Shown here: in pieces, positions 49,436-59,829 of the stretch
Position numbering within the stretch: position 1 is the first letter of the stretch
Layout: every line of letters begins with the position of its first letter
Origin: Devosia sp.
Lineage (GTDB): Bacteria > Pseudomonadota > Alphaproteobacteria > Rhizobiales > Devosiaceae
DNA: 64,000 nucleotides
Direction of reading: 5' to 3'
Assembly (NCBI RefSeq): GCF_028290435.1
Contig: NZ_JAQGJV010000082.1
Span: 1 to 64,000 of the forward strand
The notes under the pieces: generated by a model
Told to the model about the DNA's origin: nothing
What the model saw: the letters and a program-made list of their open reading frames with translations, nothing else
Databases searched by the model: none
Program-made: the position numbers and the translations under genes

Positions 49436-50011
49436 GTGAAAACTGTCGCAGTCATGGTCGGAAGCCTGACCAAGAATTCCATCAACGCCACTTTTGCCAA
49501 GGCCTTGGAAAAGCTGGCTGCGGGCCAGCTCAAGTTCGACTATCTCGATATCGGCAGCCTGCCCCATTACAACAACGACCTGTGGGATAACCCGCCCGAG
49601 GCTGTCACCAAGCTCAAGGCTCAGATCACCGCCGCCGATGCCGTGCTGATCGTTATGCCGGAGATCAATCGCTCGTTCCCCGGTGTGATCAAGAACGCCC
49701 TCGATTGGGGTTCGCGCCCTTGGGGCCAGAGCGCCTGGCTGGGCAAGCCCGTCTCGCTCGTTGGCACCACGCCAGGCGCCGTCGGCACCGCCGTTGGCCA
49801 AAGCCACCTGCGCACCATCCTGCCGCTGTTCGACCTGGTCGTCATGGGCCAGCCCGAAGTCTATTTCCAGACCAAGCCCGGCCTGATCGACGAGCATTTC
49901 GAGGTCACCGACGACACCACTCGCGGCTTCCTCACTGGCTACCTCGACAAGTTCACCCGCTTCATCGACCACCACGGTCCTCGTGAAGTCCGCGCCATCG
50001 CGGCCGAGTAG
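49436..50011 (+). CDS. NAD(P)H-dependent FMN reductase
   Basis: This 191-residue flavodoxin-fold oxidoreductase starts with GTG at 49436. Phosphate-binding loop: MVGSLTKNSINATFAKALEKL. Other family segments are YNNDLWDNPPEAV, VLIVMPEINRSFPGVIKNALDWGSRP (flavin contact) and KPVSLVGTTPGAVGTAVGQSHLRTIL. It probably reduces quinones, azo compounds or flavin with NAD(P)H under control of the divergent HxlR regulator. Substrate unassigned. Confidence 0.9.
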   Translation: MKTVAVMVGSLTKNSINATFAKALEKLAAGQLKFDYLDIGSLPHYNNDLWDNPPEAVTKLKAQITAADAVLIVMPEINRSFPGVIKNALDWGSRPWGQSAWLGKPVSLVGTTPGAVGTAVGQSHLRTILPLFDLVVMGQPEVYFQTKPGLIDEHFEVTDDTTRGFLTGYLDKFTRFIDHHGPREVRAIAAE

Positions 50012-50026
50012 GCTGACTGGGCACCT

Positions 50027-50159
50027 CTTCACCTCTCCCTAGGGGGAGAGGTCGACCCTCTTGGGTCGGGTGAGGGGGCCTTTACCGGGTGCGATGCCTG
50101 GGAAAGGCCCCCTCACCCGTCGCTACGCGCCGACCTCTCCCCCAAAGGGAGAGGTGAAG
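50027..50159. repeat. Long palindromic intergenic repeat
   Basis: CTTCACCTCTCCCT (50027-50040) is the exact complement of AGGGAGAGGTGAAG (50146-50159). Inside are further nested arms (GTGAGGGGGCC / GGCCCCCTCAC). This is the type of extragenic repeat seen in many Hyphomicrobiales. It fills the gap between two convergent genes. Confidence 0.7.
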
Positions 50160-50188
50160 GAAGGCAAGCCTCGCCTCCGGATATGTGT

Positions 50189-50520
50189 CTAGGCCGCTAC
50201 GTCATCCTTGGCGGCGCTGGCCGCCAAGGTGACCTTCAGCCCATCCAGCGCATCGCTCATCAAAATCTGGCAGCTCAGCCGCGAGTTCGACCGCACATCC
50301 CCGACCGTATCGAGCATGTCCTCTTCCTCGTCGCTCGGCGCCCCCACCTTATCGAGCCAATCGGCATCCACATAGACGTGGCACGTCGCGCAGGCCATCG
50401 CCCCGCCGCACTCGGCCTTGATGTTGAGGCCCCAGTCGCGGATCACTTCCATCACGCGCCAGCCCTCGAGAGCTTCCAGCTCGTGGTCTACCCCCGCCTG
50501 ATCCGTGACGTTGACGATCA

Positions 50521-50521
<1 letters not shown>
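50189..50521 (-). CDS. [2Fe-2S] ferredoxin (adrenodoxin-like) 1
   Basis: A 110-residue electron carrier. The cluster ligands are in the pattern C-x5-C-x2-C plus a distal Cys: AECGGAMACATCHVYVD and SRLSCQIL. Its ATG overlaps the stop of the ferredoxin reductase gene (TGATG), so the two are coupled. Downstream of the sulfate-assimilation genes, it is a good candidate donor for the siroheme sulfite reductase. A second, similar ferredoxin lies at 56616. Confidence 0.93.
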
Positions 50522-51585
<1,064 letters not shown>

Positions 51586-51644
51586 TCAATGGTCATGGAA
51601 TTGGCGCGTTCTGCCAATCTTCGCGCGAGAGGGCAAGCCCGCCT

Positions 51645-52916
51645 TTAGTGCGCCCGGCGCAGGTAAGGCCGCGTGCCGACCGGCACTTCGGTGATCCCGA
51701 CCGGCTGGTAGAAGATCGCCACTTCCGGCAACCGGTTCTCTTCCAGCGCCTCGCGCGTCGGCTGGTGCGTCACAACGAACGCATTGACACCACAGCGGCG
51801 CATCAGTGGGATCTGGTCCTGTAACACGTCACCAACGGCGCGAATTTCGCCCTCATAGCCATAGCGCTCCGCCAGCAACCGCGCCGTCGAATAGCCCCGC
51901 CCATCGGTAAACGCCGGGAACTTGATCGCGATCGAGGAGAACCGGCCCAGATCGCCCTGCACCGTCTCGACATTGTCGCCCGGCGACACCAGCAAACCGA
52001 GCGGCGCCTGGTTATCCAGAAACGCCTCGCGATTGGCCAGGAACACCAGCAGCGGCACGTGCTTGTAGCGCGCGGACGCAGCCTCGTCGCTGTCCTCCCA
52101 GGCATGGAAGGGATCGGCGATAAAGGCGCCATCCTTGAAAAGCGTGAACTTGGCAGCGTTCATCGGCGAGGCAATCGCTCCGTTGAAATCGAAGTGGATG
52201 CCGCACTCTTTCTTGTTGAGGCCGCGCCACCGTCCGGCGCGCGGATCTTCCCCCTCGGCAACCACCGAGGTGCAAGGCGCGCAGCCGATTGATTTATAGC
52301 CCATAGAGAACAGCGGATGCTCGGGCAAGCCGTGATCGATCTTGTACTGGTTGACATCGGCATCGCTGAAATAGGCCAACGGATTGACCTTGATCCGATC
52401 GTCGCTGGTCAATTCGAAATGCGGCAGCACGCCGCGCTCCTTGGTCTGGAAGCGCTTGCGTCCGGTCACCCAGCCGCCGAACTGCTCGGTAATCGGCTCC
52501 AGCGGCTCCGTCTTGCGAATATGGCAGCAGCTATCGGGATCGGTTTCCCACAGCTCGCCCGTCGGATCGAAGCGCTTGATGTCCGTCGGATCGGGATGGA
52601 TGGCGATCACATTCATCAGCCCGAGCTGCTTCTTGAGCGTCTCCACATAAGCCAGCGTCTCGGGAAAATGCTTGCCGGTTTCGAGGAAATACACCGGCAG
52701 GCTCGGATCGACCTGCGCCACCAGGTGCAGCAACACCGCCGAGTCGGCCCCAAACGACGACACGATCGCCAGATCCCCCGGCAGGATTTCATGGGCCGCC
52801 TGCCGCAGCACGGCAACCGCGTCCATCTCATCGAACATGCCGTTGAGCGCCAGAATGCCCAGCGAGCGCAGCTTGTCGGGTTTGCGTTCTGAATGGAGCA
52901 TATTAAGCGTTGCCAT
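51645..52916 (-). CDS. cysH: APS reductase CysH fused to a DUF934 domain
   Basis: A 423-residue fusion. Residues 1 to about 255 are an assimilatory adenylyl-sulfate reductase: the loop FGADSAVLLHLVA, DSCCHIRKTEPL plus GCAPCTSVV (the CC...CxxC set that holds a [4Fe-4S] cluster and marks APS rather than PAPS use), and KKECGIH with the catalytic Cys. Residues about 265-423 are DUF934 (FPAFTDGRGYSTARLLAERYGYEGEIRAVGDVLQDQIPLMRRCG). ATG 52916 follows AAGGAGG and overlaps the cysI end by 14 bp. In related genomes the DUF934 gene is usually separate. Confidence 0.9.
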   Translation of the reverse strand: MATLNMLHSERKPDKLRSLGILALNGMFDEMDAVAVLRQAAHEILPGDLAIVSSFGADSAVLLHLVAQVDPSLPVYFLETGKHFPETLAYVETLKKQLGLMNVIAIHPDPTDIKRFDPTGELWETDPDSCCHIRKTEPLEPITEQFGGWVTGRKRFQTKERGVLPHFELTSDDRIKVNPLAYFSDADVNQYKIDHGLPEHPLFSMGYKSIGCAPCTSVVAEGEDPRAGRWRGLNKKECGIHFDFNGAIASPMNAAKFTLFKDGAFIADPFHAWEDSDEAASARYKHVPLLVFLANREAFLDNQAPLGLLVSPGDNVETVQGDLGRFSSIAIKFPAFTDGRGYSTARLLAERYGYEGEIRAVGDVLQDQIPLMRRCGVNAFVVTHQPTREALEENRLPEVAIFYQPVGITEVPVGTRPYLRRAH

Positions 52917-54561
52917 AGAGGGCCTCCTTGAACGGCGCCTCACCCAGCCGCCGATAGGCGGCGATGAAGCTCTCGTCGGCGCTCATGCGGCGCGCAATAT
53001 AAGTATCCACCAGTGTCTCGATGGCGTCAGGCACCTGCTCGGCTTCAAAGCCGGGGCCGATGATTTTGCCGATCGAAGCGTTCTCGGTGGCGTCGCCGCC
53101 CAGAGTGATCTGGTACAGCTCGCCGCCCTTCTTCTCGACACCCAGAATGCCAATATGGGCCACATGGTGGTGGCCGCAGGCATTGATGCAGCCGGAAATC
53201 TTGATCTTGAGATCGCCGATGTCCTTCTGCCGCTCTGGCGCAGCGAATTTGCGCCCGATTTCCTGCGCGATAGGGATCGAGCGCGCCGTCGCCAGCGCAC
53301 AAAAATCCATCCCGGGGCAGCAGATGATATCGGTGATCAGCCCGGCATTGCCTTCGGCCAGCCCAGCAGCCACCAGCCCATCATAAACCACGCGCAGATC
53401 GCTGATCGCCACATGCGGCAGCACCAGGTTCTGCTCATGGCTGACGCGCAGTTCGTCAAACGCATAACGCTCGGCGATATCGGCCACGGCGTCCATTTGC
53501 GCATCCGTAGCGTCGCCCGGCGCGCCGCCAATCGGCTTCAGCGAAATCGTCACCGAGGCATAGCCCGGCTGGCGATGCGAATTGATGTTGTTGTCGAGCC
53601 AGCGCCCATAGGCCGGATCGATGATCGACTCATACGCCACGTCGATCTTGGTCGCCGTCCCGGTCTTGAATTCCGGCGGCGCGAAATAGGCGGTGATGCG
53701 ATCCACTTCGTCCTGCGGCAGCGTCAACACGCCCCCGCGCACTTCGGCGAACTCCGCCTCCACCTGGCCCTTGATGGTCTCCAGGCCCTCTTCATGCACC
53801 AGGATCTTGATGCGCGCCTTGTACTTATTGTCCCGGCGGCCATAGCGGTTGTACACGCGCATGATGCTTTCGAGATAAGCCAGCAGGTGCTCATTGGGCA
53901 CAAAACTGTTGATCAGCTTGGCAATCATCGGCGTGCGGCCGAGACCACCGCCAACCCAGACTTCCCAGCCGATTTCGCCGGCCCCATTGGTGGCCGCCTG
54001 CAAGCCGATATCGTGGAAACGAATAGCCGCCCGGTCGTTCGGCGCGCCCGTCATGGCAATCTTGAACTTGCGCGGCAGATAGGTGAATTCGGGATGCAGG
54101 CTCGACCACTGCCGGATGATCTCGGCGATAGGGCGTGGATCGATGATCTCGTCGGCAGCGGCTCCGGCAAACTGATCCGCCGTCGTATTGCGAATGCAAT
54201 TGCCCGAGGTCTGGATGGCGTGCATTTCAACCGAGGCGAGTTCGCTCAGGATCGCCGGCACGTCGCGCAGCTTGGGCCAGTTGAACTGGATGTTCTGGCG
54301 CGTGGTAAAGTGGCCATAGCCGCGATCATAGGTCCGCGCGATATGGGCAAACTTGCGCATCTGCCGGCCATTGAGCGTGCCATAGGGCACCGCGATGCGC
54401 AGCATATAGGCGTGCAATTGCAGATAGAGCCCGTTCATCAGCCGCAGCGGCCGGAACTGGTCTTCGCTCAATTCGCCCGACAGACGGCGCGCCACCTGAT
54501 CGGCAAACTGCGCCGTGCGGCCTTCTACGAAAGCCGCGTCGAATTCGTCATATCGATACAT
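52903..54561 (-). CDS. cysI: Ferredoxin-type nitrite/sulfite reductase (CysI)
   Basis: This 552-residue siroheme and [4Fe-4S] enzyme reduces sulfite to sulfide in cysteine synthesis. The cluster and siroheme ligands are visible in CCPGMDFCALATARS and SGCINACGHHHVAHIGILG. The N-terminal ferrodoxin-like domain holds LRIAVPYGTLNGRQMRKFAHIARTYDRGYGHFTTRQNIQFNWP. Start MYRYDEFDAAFVEG at 54561 is preferred, overlapping DUF2849 by 14 bp; an upstream in-frame codon at 54573 is possible. Part of cysG-DUF2849-cysI-cysH. Confidence 0.93.
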   Translation of the reverse strand: MYRYDEFDAAFVEGRTAQFADQVARRLSGELSEDQFRPLRLMNGLYLQLHAYMLRIAVPYGTLNGRQMRKFAHIARTYDRGYGHFTTRQNIQFNWPKLRDVPAILSELASVEMHAIQTSGNCIRNTTADQFAGAAADEIIDPRPIAEIIRQWSSLHPEFTYLPRKFKIAMTGAPNDRAAIRFHDIGLQAATNGAGEIGWEVWVGGGLGRTPMIAKLINSFVPNEHLLAYLESIMRVYNRYGRRDNKYKARIKILVHEEGLETIKGQVEAEFAEVRGGVLTLPQDEVDRITAYFAPPEFKTGTATKIDVAYESIIDPAYGRWLDNNINSHRQPGYASVTISLKPIGGAPGDATDAQMDAVADIAERYAFDELRVSHEQNLVLPHVAISDLRVVYDGLVAAGLAEGNAGLITDIICCPGMDFCALATARSIPIAQEIGRKFAAPERQKDIGDLKIKISGCINACGHHHVAHIGILGVEKKGGELYQITLGGDATENASIGKIIGPGFEAEQVPDAIETLVDTYIARRMSADESFIAAYRRLGEAPFKEALYGNA

Positions 54562-54874
54562 GACCGTCCTCATCCAGATGCTGGCGGCCGAAAGTCTCGC
54601 CGTTCCATGCGATTGTCGTTGGCCCGGCGGCCCGGATGCGCTCGCGCATGCGCTTGGGAATCAAGTGCCCGTTGAGGTCCTCGACCTCTTCGATTTCTAC
54701 CCCGACGATACGCCCGGTCGCCTTGGAGGCAGCAATTGCTGCGTCCCGCGCCTCGGTCTCGTCCTTGCCGAACAGTCGCGCCGCCTGCAGGCTGTCCTGC
54801 CACTCGCCGTGTTTGTCGAGATATACCGCCGCGCCCGAAGTCAGCTCATTGGCTGCTAGTATTTCCATGCTCAT
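54548..54874 (-). CDS. DUF2849 family protein
   Basis: A 108-residue protein that accompanies cysI and cysG in many alphaproteobacteria. Features: AANELTSGAAVYLDKHGEWQDSLQAARLF and RDAAIAASKATGRIVGVEIEEVEDLNGHLIPKRMRERIRAAGPT. No cofactor motif is seen. Its ATG overlaps the cysG stop (ATGA). Its constant genomic company implies a helper role in sulfite reduction or siroheme supply, unproven. Confidence 0.85.
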   Translation of the reverse strand: MSMEILAANELTSGAAVYLDKHGEWQDSLQAARLFGKDETEARDAAIAASKATGRIVGVEIEEVEDLNGHLIPKRMRERIRAAGPTTIAWNGETFGRQHLDEDGHVSI

Positions 54875-56265
54875 GCCACCTTGAAGCCCTGCGCTGCGAT
54901 CGCGGCATTGTCTGCCCAATCGCCAGCCGCAACGGCTTCGCCTACGAAAATGATTGCCGGCCCCTCGGCCAGCTCCAGCGCGCCGGCCGACAGTGCGCCC
55001 AGCGTGCTGCGATAGAATGACTTATTGGCGCGCCCGGCATTCACCACCACGCCTACCGGCAGGCCTGCCGAAGCGCCCTGCCCGATCAGCCGGCCCGCCA
55101 CTTCAGGCGCAATCGACTTGCCCATGTAGAGCGCCAGCGTCAGGCCAGACTGCGCTAGAGAGGCCCAATGGGCCAGGTCGCTGTCATCGGCGCCATGCGC
55201 CGTCGCCATCACGAACCCGCTCGAAACCTTGCGCAGCGTCACCGGTGTCGCCGTATCGGCCGCCGCCGCCAAAGCCGCGCTCACGCCCGGCACGATCTGG
55301 TAGCCGATACCGGCCTTGCGCAGCGCCGCGATTTCCTCGCCCGCGCGCCCAAAGATCATCGGATCGCCCGACTTCAGCCGCGCCACCTTCTTGCCCTCAC
55401 GCGCCAGCCGCACGATCAGCGTATTGATCTGCGCCTGGCTAAACGAATGATGCCCCTTGGCCTTGCCGACATCGATCTGCTCGGCATCCCGACGACCCAT
55501 CTGGACCACCGCCGACGGCACCAACTGATCGTGCACGATCACATCGGCTTCCTGCAGCAGCCGCTGCGCCCGCAGCGTCAGCAAATCCTCGGAACCCGGA
55601 CCAGCCCCGATCAGCCAAACCACGCCCTGCCCGGTCTGGCCTGCAGCATGCCGCTCCAGCAAAGCTGAAGCCGCAGCCTCGCCGCCGCCATGCAGTTCCG
55701 CCGCCTCGATTTCGGGCGAAGTCACCAACGCTTCGTAGAACCGCCGGCGCGCCGCACCTTCATGAATCAGGCTCTCGACTTTTTGACGTAACCCACCGGC
55801 GAGCCTGGCGATTTCGCCGATCCTTGGCGACAGCATCGCCTCGATCCGCGCCCGCACCAGCCGCGCCAGCACCGGCGCATCGCCTTCGGTCGAAATCGCC
55901 ACCGTCAGCGGCGCCCGATCGATAATGGATGGCGTATAGAAATCGCATTCGGCCGGCACATCGACCACATTGAGCGGAATGTTCCGCGCCCGCGCAGCGA
56001 CCTTGGCGGCCTCCGCATCGGCGCTGTCCTCGGCCACGAAAACCAGCGCCGCATTATCGAGATCTGACGCAACAAACCCGCGCTGCAAAACCTCGACCAC
56101 GAACGCCGAAAAATCGATCTCAATGTGCTGGGAAATAATCACGACCTTAGCGGTCGTCTTAGTCACCAATCGGACTTTGTTGAGGGCCTCTTCACCACCG
56201 CCGATGATGACGATGCGTTTGCCCTGAACTTTGTAGCTCAACGGAAATGTGTTGAGGTCGCCCAT
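54871..56265 (-). CDS. cysG: Siroheme synthase CysG (trifunctional)
   Basis: This 464-residue enzyme makes siroheme from uroporphyrinogen III. The N-terminal precorrin-2 dehydrogenase/ferrochelatase part has the NAD motif KRIVIIGGGEEALNKVRLV and the phosphorylatable-serine-type segment AISTEGDAPVLARLVRARIEAML. The C-terminal methyltransferase part holds VWLIGAGPGSEDLLTLRAQRLLQEADVIVHDQLV and RLKSGDPMIFGRAGEEIAAL. First gene of the sulfite reduction operon, so cofactor and apoenzyme are made together. Upstream are 350 bp without genes. Confidence 0.95.
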   Translation of the reverse strand: MGDLNTFPLSYKVQGKRIVIIGGGEEALNKVRLVTKTTAKVVIISQHIEIDFSAFVVEVLQRGFVASDLDNAALVFVAEDSADAEAAKVAARARNIPLNVVDVPAECDFYTPSIIDRAPLTVAISTEGDAPVLARLVRARIEAMLSPRIGEIARLAGGLRQKVESLIHEGAARRRFYEALVTSPEIEAAELHGGGEAAASALLERHAAGQTGQGVVWLIGAGPGSEDLLTLRAQRLLQEADVIVHDQLVPSAVVQMGRRDAEQIDVGKAKGHHSFSQAQINTLIVRLAREGKKVARLKSGDPMIFGRAGEEIAALRKAGIGYQIVPGVSAALAAAADTATPVTLRKVSSGFVMATAHGADDSDLAHWASLAQSGLTLALYMGKSIAPEVAGRLIGQGASAGLPVGVVVNAGRANKSFYRSTLGALSAGALELAEGPAIIFVGEAVAAGDWADNAAIAAQGFKVA

Positions 56266-56615
56266 TGGATTCCTGTCAGTGAGAGCCGGAAACTACAGCA
56301 AATGCGGACTTCACAGCAAGGCATTGAAATTCAATCGCTTTTATATTTCCCGCTGAGGCGCGCCCGTAGAACGCCGCGCGGGACTTGTTGGCAAACCCGC
56401 TAAAAGAATCTTTGCCGGGCCGGAGAGAAGAAAATTCTACTTCGCTTAAGGAGCAAATCCCTCAGTCGACACCCTCCCCCTTTGCGGGGAGGGATCAAGG
56501 GTGGGGGGATGTTTGGCCCGGTCCCAACATCGTGGCTCCGAACACCCCCACCCAACCTCCCCGTCGAGGGGGAGGAGCCGCATCGAGTTTATGAAGCGCT
56601 CAGCGCTTCATCATA
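56266..56615. other. Intergenic region upstream of cysG with a repeat
   Basis: 350 bp separate cysG from the next ferredoxin gene. A palindromic repeat occupies 56472-56578. The cysG promoter should lie in 56266-56450, but no strong -35/-10 pair or known riboswitch was recognised. Confidence 0.5.
56472..56578. repeat. Palindromic intergenic repeat (C/G-tract type)
   Basis: Nested inverted arms: CTCCCC/GGGGAG, GGGTGGGGG/CCCCCACCC and CCTCCCC/GGGGGAGG. Different in sequence from the element at 50027 but of the same general class. Confidence 0.55.
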
Positions 56616-56936
56616 TTAGCCCTGCCGCGTCGGCACATGCAGCACCAACCCATCAAGCACATCCTTGATCTTGATCTGGCACCCCAGCCGACTCGTCGGC
56701 TTCACATCAAACGCAAAATCCAACATGTCTTCTTCCATGTTCGACGGCGGCCCGACGACTTCGGTCCAGGCATCATCCACGTAAACATGGCACGTCGCGC
56801 AGGTACACGCCCCGCCGCATTCCCCGATAATGCCGGGCACGCCATTGATCACCGCGGTCTCCATCACGGTCGAACCGTTCTGCGCCTCGGTCTCGATGCG
56901 CTCGCCATCGGGCTCGACGAAAGTCACTTTAGCCAT
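56616..56936 (-). CDS. [2Fe-2S] ferredoxin (adrenodoxin-like) 2
   Basis: A 106-residue electron carrier with the C-x5-C-x2-C motif (ECGGACTCATCHVYVDDAW) and a fourth Cys in SRLGCQIKI. Very acidic around MEEDMLDFAF, typical of ferredoxins serving cytochrome P450s or Fe-S/heme biosynthesis. Close relative of 50189-50521. Unlike that copy it has no reductase next to it and follows a methyltransferase gene on the same strand. Confidence 0.92.
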   Translation of the reverse strand: MAKVTFVEPDGERIETEAQNGSTVMETAVINGVPGIIGECGGACTCATCHVYVDDAWTEVVGPPSNMEEDMLDFAFDVKPTSRLGCQIKIKDVLDGLVLHVPTRQG

Positions 56937-56957
56937 GTCAAAATCCTATAGAGGCGC

Positions 56958-58136
56958 TCAAGCGTCGAGCAGCCGTTCGAGATGGTGATAGTCGATTCCG
57001 AAGAACGCTTTTGTGGCGGCAATCTTGTCGGCGACGGTTTTCGCGTCGGCGGGCTTGTTCTGCTTCTCCGCAACGATCAGCACATTCTTGGGCGTATGCG
57101 CATCGGAGATGAATTCGAAGACTTTGGTCTTGTAGCCATGCTGTTCCAGCAGCATCGCACGCAGCCCATCCGTTACCATTTCCGCCTGCCGCTCCATGAA
57201 CGTGCCATGGCGCAACAAGAAATCCAGCATGCTGGCTGGTTGCGGGTGCGATTCCATCTGGCGGCGGATCTGTTTGTGGCAGCAAGGGGCAACTGTGATG
57301 AGAGACGCCCCTGAACTTATCCCCTTGAAGATGGCGTCGTCAGTGGCCGTGTCGCAGGCGTGCAATGCAATGACCGCATCGGCGCCGCTGGCGTCATAGT
57401 CGATGATCGAACCCTGCTCGAAACGAAGCCCATCGAATCCCGATTGGCGAGCGATGTCGTTGCACAGCTCGACCAGTTCTGCCCGATACTCGACACCCAC
57501 CATTTCAACCGGCCGTTTGGCCACGTTGACCAGGTAGTCATAGAGCGCAAACGTCAGATATCCCTTGCCCGCGCCCATATCGACGATCCTGGGAACATCC
57601 CCCGGGATGGCCTGAATCAGCGGCGCAAAGATTTCGACCATCTTGTTGATCTGTCGGAACTTATCCTGGCTGCCATTGAGCACGTTGCCATCGGCACCTG
57701 TGATCTTGAGCGCATGCAGATACGGCTTCTTGCCCGCGTCGATCATGCGGTTCTTGGCCCGGTCATGGTCGCCCGACGGCGCTTCGCGTCCCGCCACGTC
57801 CGTGCGCTTCAGCCGAACCTTATCCCCGTTCCGCTCGAAGCTCATATCGAACCCCGTCGTCGCCAATTGCGCACTGCGGAACTCCGCTGTCAGCGCCGTC
57901 CGCAAAGCCCCGATCGCCTCCGGCTGGATCAGGTTCTTGATGATATCGCGCGTCTTGTAGTGGAAGGTGAAGCTGAACTTATCCCCGCCCTTGACCACGA
58001 TCTTCTTGACGTCGATCGACTTCAAATCGACCTCGCCCCCGTGGTAACCAGCAAGCTTCAACTTCACTAACGCATTGTTAGCAAAGGAGTTTTTGACTTC
58101 GCCCAGAAATTCTTCGGTGCGTTCGGAGGAACTCAA
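56958..58136 (-). CDS. Class I SAM-dependent methyltransferase (Methyltransf_32-like)
   Basis: A 392-residue protein with a C-terminal Rossmann methyltransferase domain. The SAM-binding motif I is PRIVDMGAGKGYLTFALYDYL. GADAVIALHACDTATDDAIFKGI and LITVAPCCHKQIRRQM follow, the latter resembling the PCC(Y/H)K element of Methyltransf_32 proteins. The first 150 residues are less typical (KNSFANNALVKLKLAGYHGGEVDLKSIDVKKIVVKGGDKFSF). It overlaps prfC by four bases (ATGA), so it is translated behind it. RNA or protein substrate unknown. Confidence 0.8.
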   Translation of the reverse strand: MSSSERTEEFLGEVKNSFANNALVKLKLAGYHGGEVDLKSIDVKKIVVKGGDKFSFTFHYKTRDIIKNLIQPEAIGALRTALTAEFRSAQLATTGFDMSFERNGDKVRLKRTDVAGREAPSGDHDRAKNRMIDAGKKPYLHALKITGADGNVLNGSQDKFRQINKMVEIFAPLIQAIPGDVPRIVDMGAGKGYLTFALYDYLVNVAKRPVEMVGVEYRAELVELCNDIARQSGFDGLRFEQGSIIDYDASGADAVIALHACDTATDDAIFKGISSGASLITVAPCCHKQIRRQMESHPQPASMLDFLLRHGTFMERQAEMVTDGLRAMLLEQHGYKTKVFEFISDAHTPKNVLIVAEKQNKPADAKTVADKIAATKAFFGIDYHHLERLLDA

Positions 58137-59734
58137 TGCCGTTCCTTGGTGGTCATAAACCGCAATTTTGGAAAGTCCTGCTTAGCCCGATCGGCCCACC
58201 AAGCGTTCTGCGCCAGGAACACCGGAGCCCCAGTACGGTCCTCGGCTATGTTCGTTTTCTGCACAGCGATAAACTTCTTCAGCTCTTCCGGATCGTCACT
58301 CTCGATCCAGCGCGCCACCTCGAAATTGAGGCTCTCGAAGGTGATCGGCACGCCATATTCCTTGGCGATGCGGGCGCCCAGCACTTCAAGCTGCAACGGC
58401 CCCACGACACCCACGATCCAGTCCGATCCCAGCACGCGGCGGAACACCTGCGCCACGCCCTCTTCCGCGAGGTCACTCAAGGCCTTAGCCATCTGCTTGG
58501 TCTTCATATGATCGGTCAGGCGCACACGGCGGATGATTTCCGGCGCGAAGTTCGGAATGCCCGTCACATTGATATTGGCGCCCTCGGTCAGCGTATCGCC
58601 AACGCTCAGCGTGCCATGGTTCGGAATGCCGACGATATCGCCCGCCACCGCCTGCTCCGCCAGCTCACGATCATGCCCAAAAAAGAACATAGGATTGGAC
58701 ACGGCCATGTCCTTGCCCGACCGCACATTCTTCAGCCGCATCCCGCGCACGAACGTGCCCGAACATAGCCGCACGAACGCAATCCGGTCCCGGTGATTGG
58801 CGTCCATATTCGCCTGCACCTTGAACACAAACCCGCTGACCTTGCTGTCATCTGGTTGAATCGGCTCAGGAATTGCCGGCTGTGGGCGCGGCTCCGGCCC
58901 CCACTCACCCAGCGTCCGCAACAGTTCCGCCACGCCAATCCCCTTAAGCGCCGACCCAAACAGCACCGGGCTCAAATGCCCTTCGTGAAAGGTTTTCAGG
59001 TCGAACGCCGGCAGCATCGCCGTCGCCATTTCCAGCGTCTCAATCGCCGTCATGAATACGGCATTATCGACCAAGCTCTCATTATCGAGCAGGTCTTCGA
59101 TGGCATTGTACTCCGCAATCGGCTTCCCCTGCGGGCTGACGACGCGCTTTTCTTGCAGGTCCAAATAGCCGCCGAAATCGACGCCCTGCCCGATCGGCCA
59201 CAGCACCGGCGTCAGGTCGAGCGCCAGCTTGCTCTGGATTTCGTCGATCAGGTCGAGCGGCGCCAAGCCCTCGCGGTCCACCTTGTTGATGAAGGTGATG
59301 ATCGGAATGTCGCGCAGGCGGCAAACCTCAAACAGCTTAAGTGTCTGGGATTCAATGCCCTTTGCCGCGTCGATCACCATGATGGCGGCGTCTACTGCAG
59401 TCAGCGTGCGATAGGTGTCCTCGGAAAAGTCCGAGTGGCCTGGCGTATCGAGCAGGTTCATGGTGAGCCCGTCGAACTCGAACGTCATCACCGACGAAGT
59501 GATGGAAATCCCGCGCTGCTGCTCGATTTCCATCCAGTCCGAACGGGTCGAACGCGCCCCGGCCTTGCCGCGCACCGCGCCGGCCTGCTGGATCGCCCCG
59601 GCAGCCGACAGCAGCCGTTCCGTCAGCGTGGTCTTGCCGGCGTCCGGGTGCGAAATGATGGCGAAGGTCCGGCGCGTGCGGAACGCTTCGACGATGGGCC
59701 GGGCTTTGACCTCGGCGGCGGTTGACATGGTCAT
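58133..59734 (-). CDS. prfC: Peptide chain release factor 3
   Basis: This 533-residue translational GTPase recycles RF1/RF2 after peptide release. G1 is FAIISHPDAGKTTLTERLL, G2/G3 are GISITSSVMTFEFDG and LLDTPGHSDFSEDTYRTL, and G4 is ITFINKVDREG. RF3-specific sequence follows (GSALKGIGVAELLRTLGEWGP). ATG 59734 is taken, with a second ATG two codons later. Complete and of normal length. Confidence 0.95.
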   Translation of the reverse strand: MTMSTAAEVKARPIVEAFRTRRTFAIISHPDAGKTTLTERLLSAAGAIQQAGAVRGKAGARSTRSDWMEIEQQRGISITSSVMTFEFDGLTMNLLDTPGHSDFSEDTYRTLTAVDAAIMVIDAAKGIESQTLKLFEVCRLRDIPIITFINKVDREGLAPLDLIDEIQSKLALDLTPVLWPIGQGVDFGGYLDLQEKRVVSPQGKPIAEYNAIEDLLDNESLVDNAVFMTAIETLEMATAMLPAFDLKTFHEGHLSPVLFGSALKGIGVAELLRTLGEWGPEPRPQPAIPEPIQPDDSKVSGFVFKVQANMDANHRDRIAFVRLCSGTFVRGMRLKNVRSGKDMAVSNPMFFFGHDRELAEQAVAGDIVGIPNHGTLSVGDTLTEGANINVTGIPNFAPEIIRRVRLTDHMKTKQMAKALSDLAEEGVAQVFRRVLGSDWIVGVVGPLQLEVLGARIAKEYGVPITFESLNFEVARWIESDDPEELKKFIAVQKTNIAEDRTGAPVFLAQNAWWADRAKQDFPKLRFMTTKERH

Positions 59735-59829
59735 GGGTACTGCTGAACTGTTGCGGCCGCAGCATTGGCGGCAAGTTGCGCGCTATATAGGCGCTGGCGC
59801 GGACAGGGTCAAATTGCAGGAGCAGCTCA

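Noticed and set aside
50021-50165. CRISPR-like appearance of repeated GAGAGG/CCTCTC blocks
   Set aside because: These are arms of one long inverted repeat, not direct repeats with spacers.
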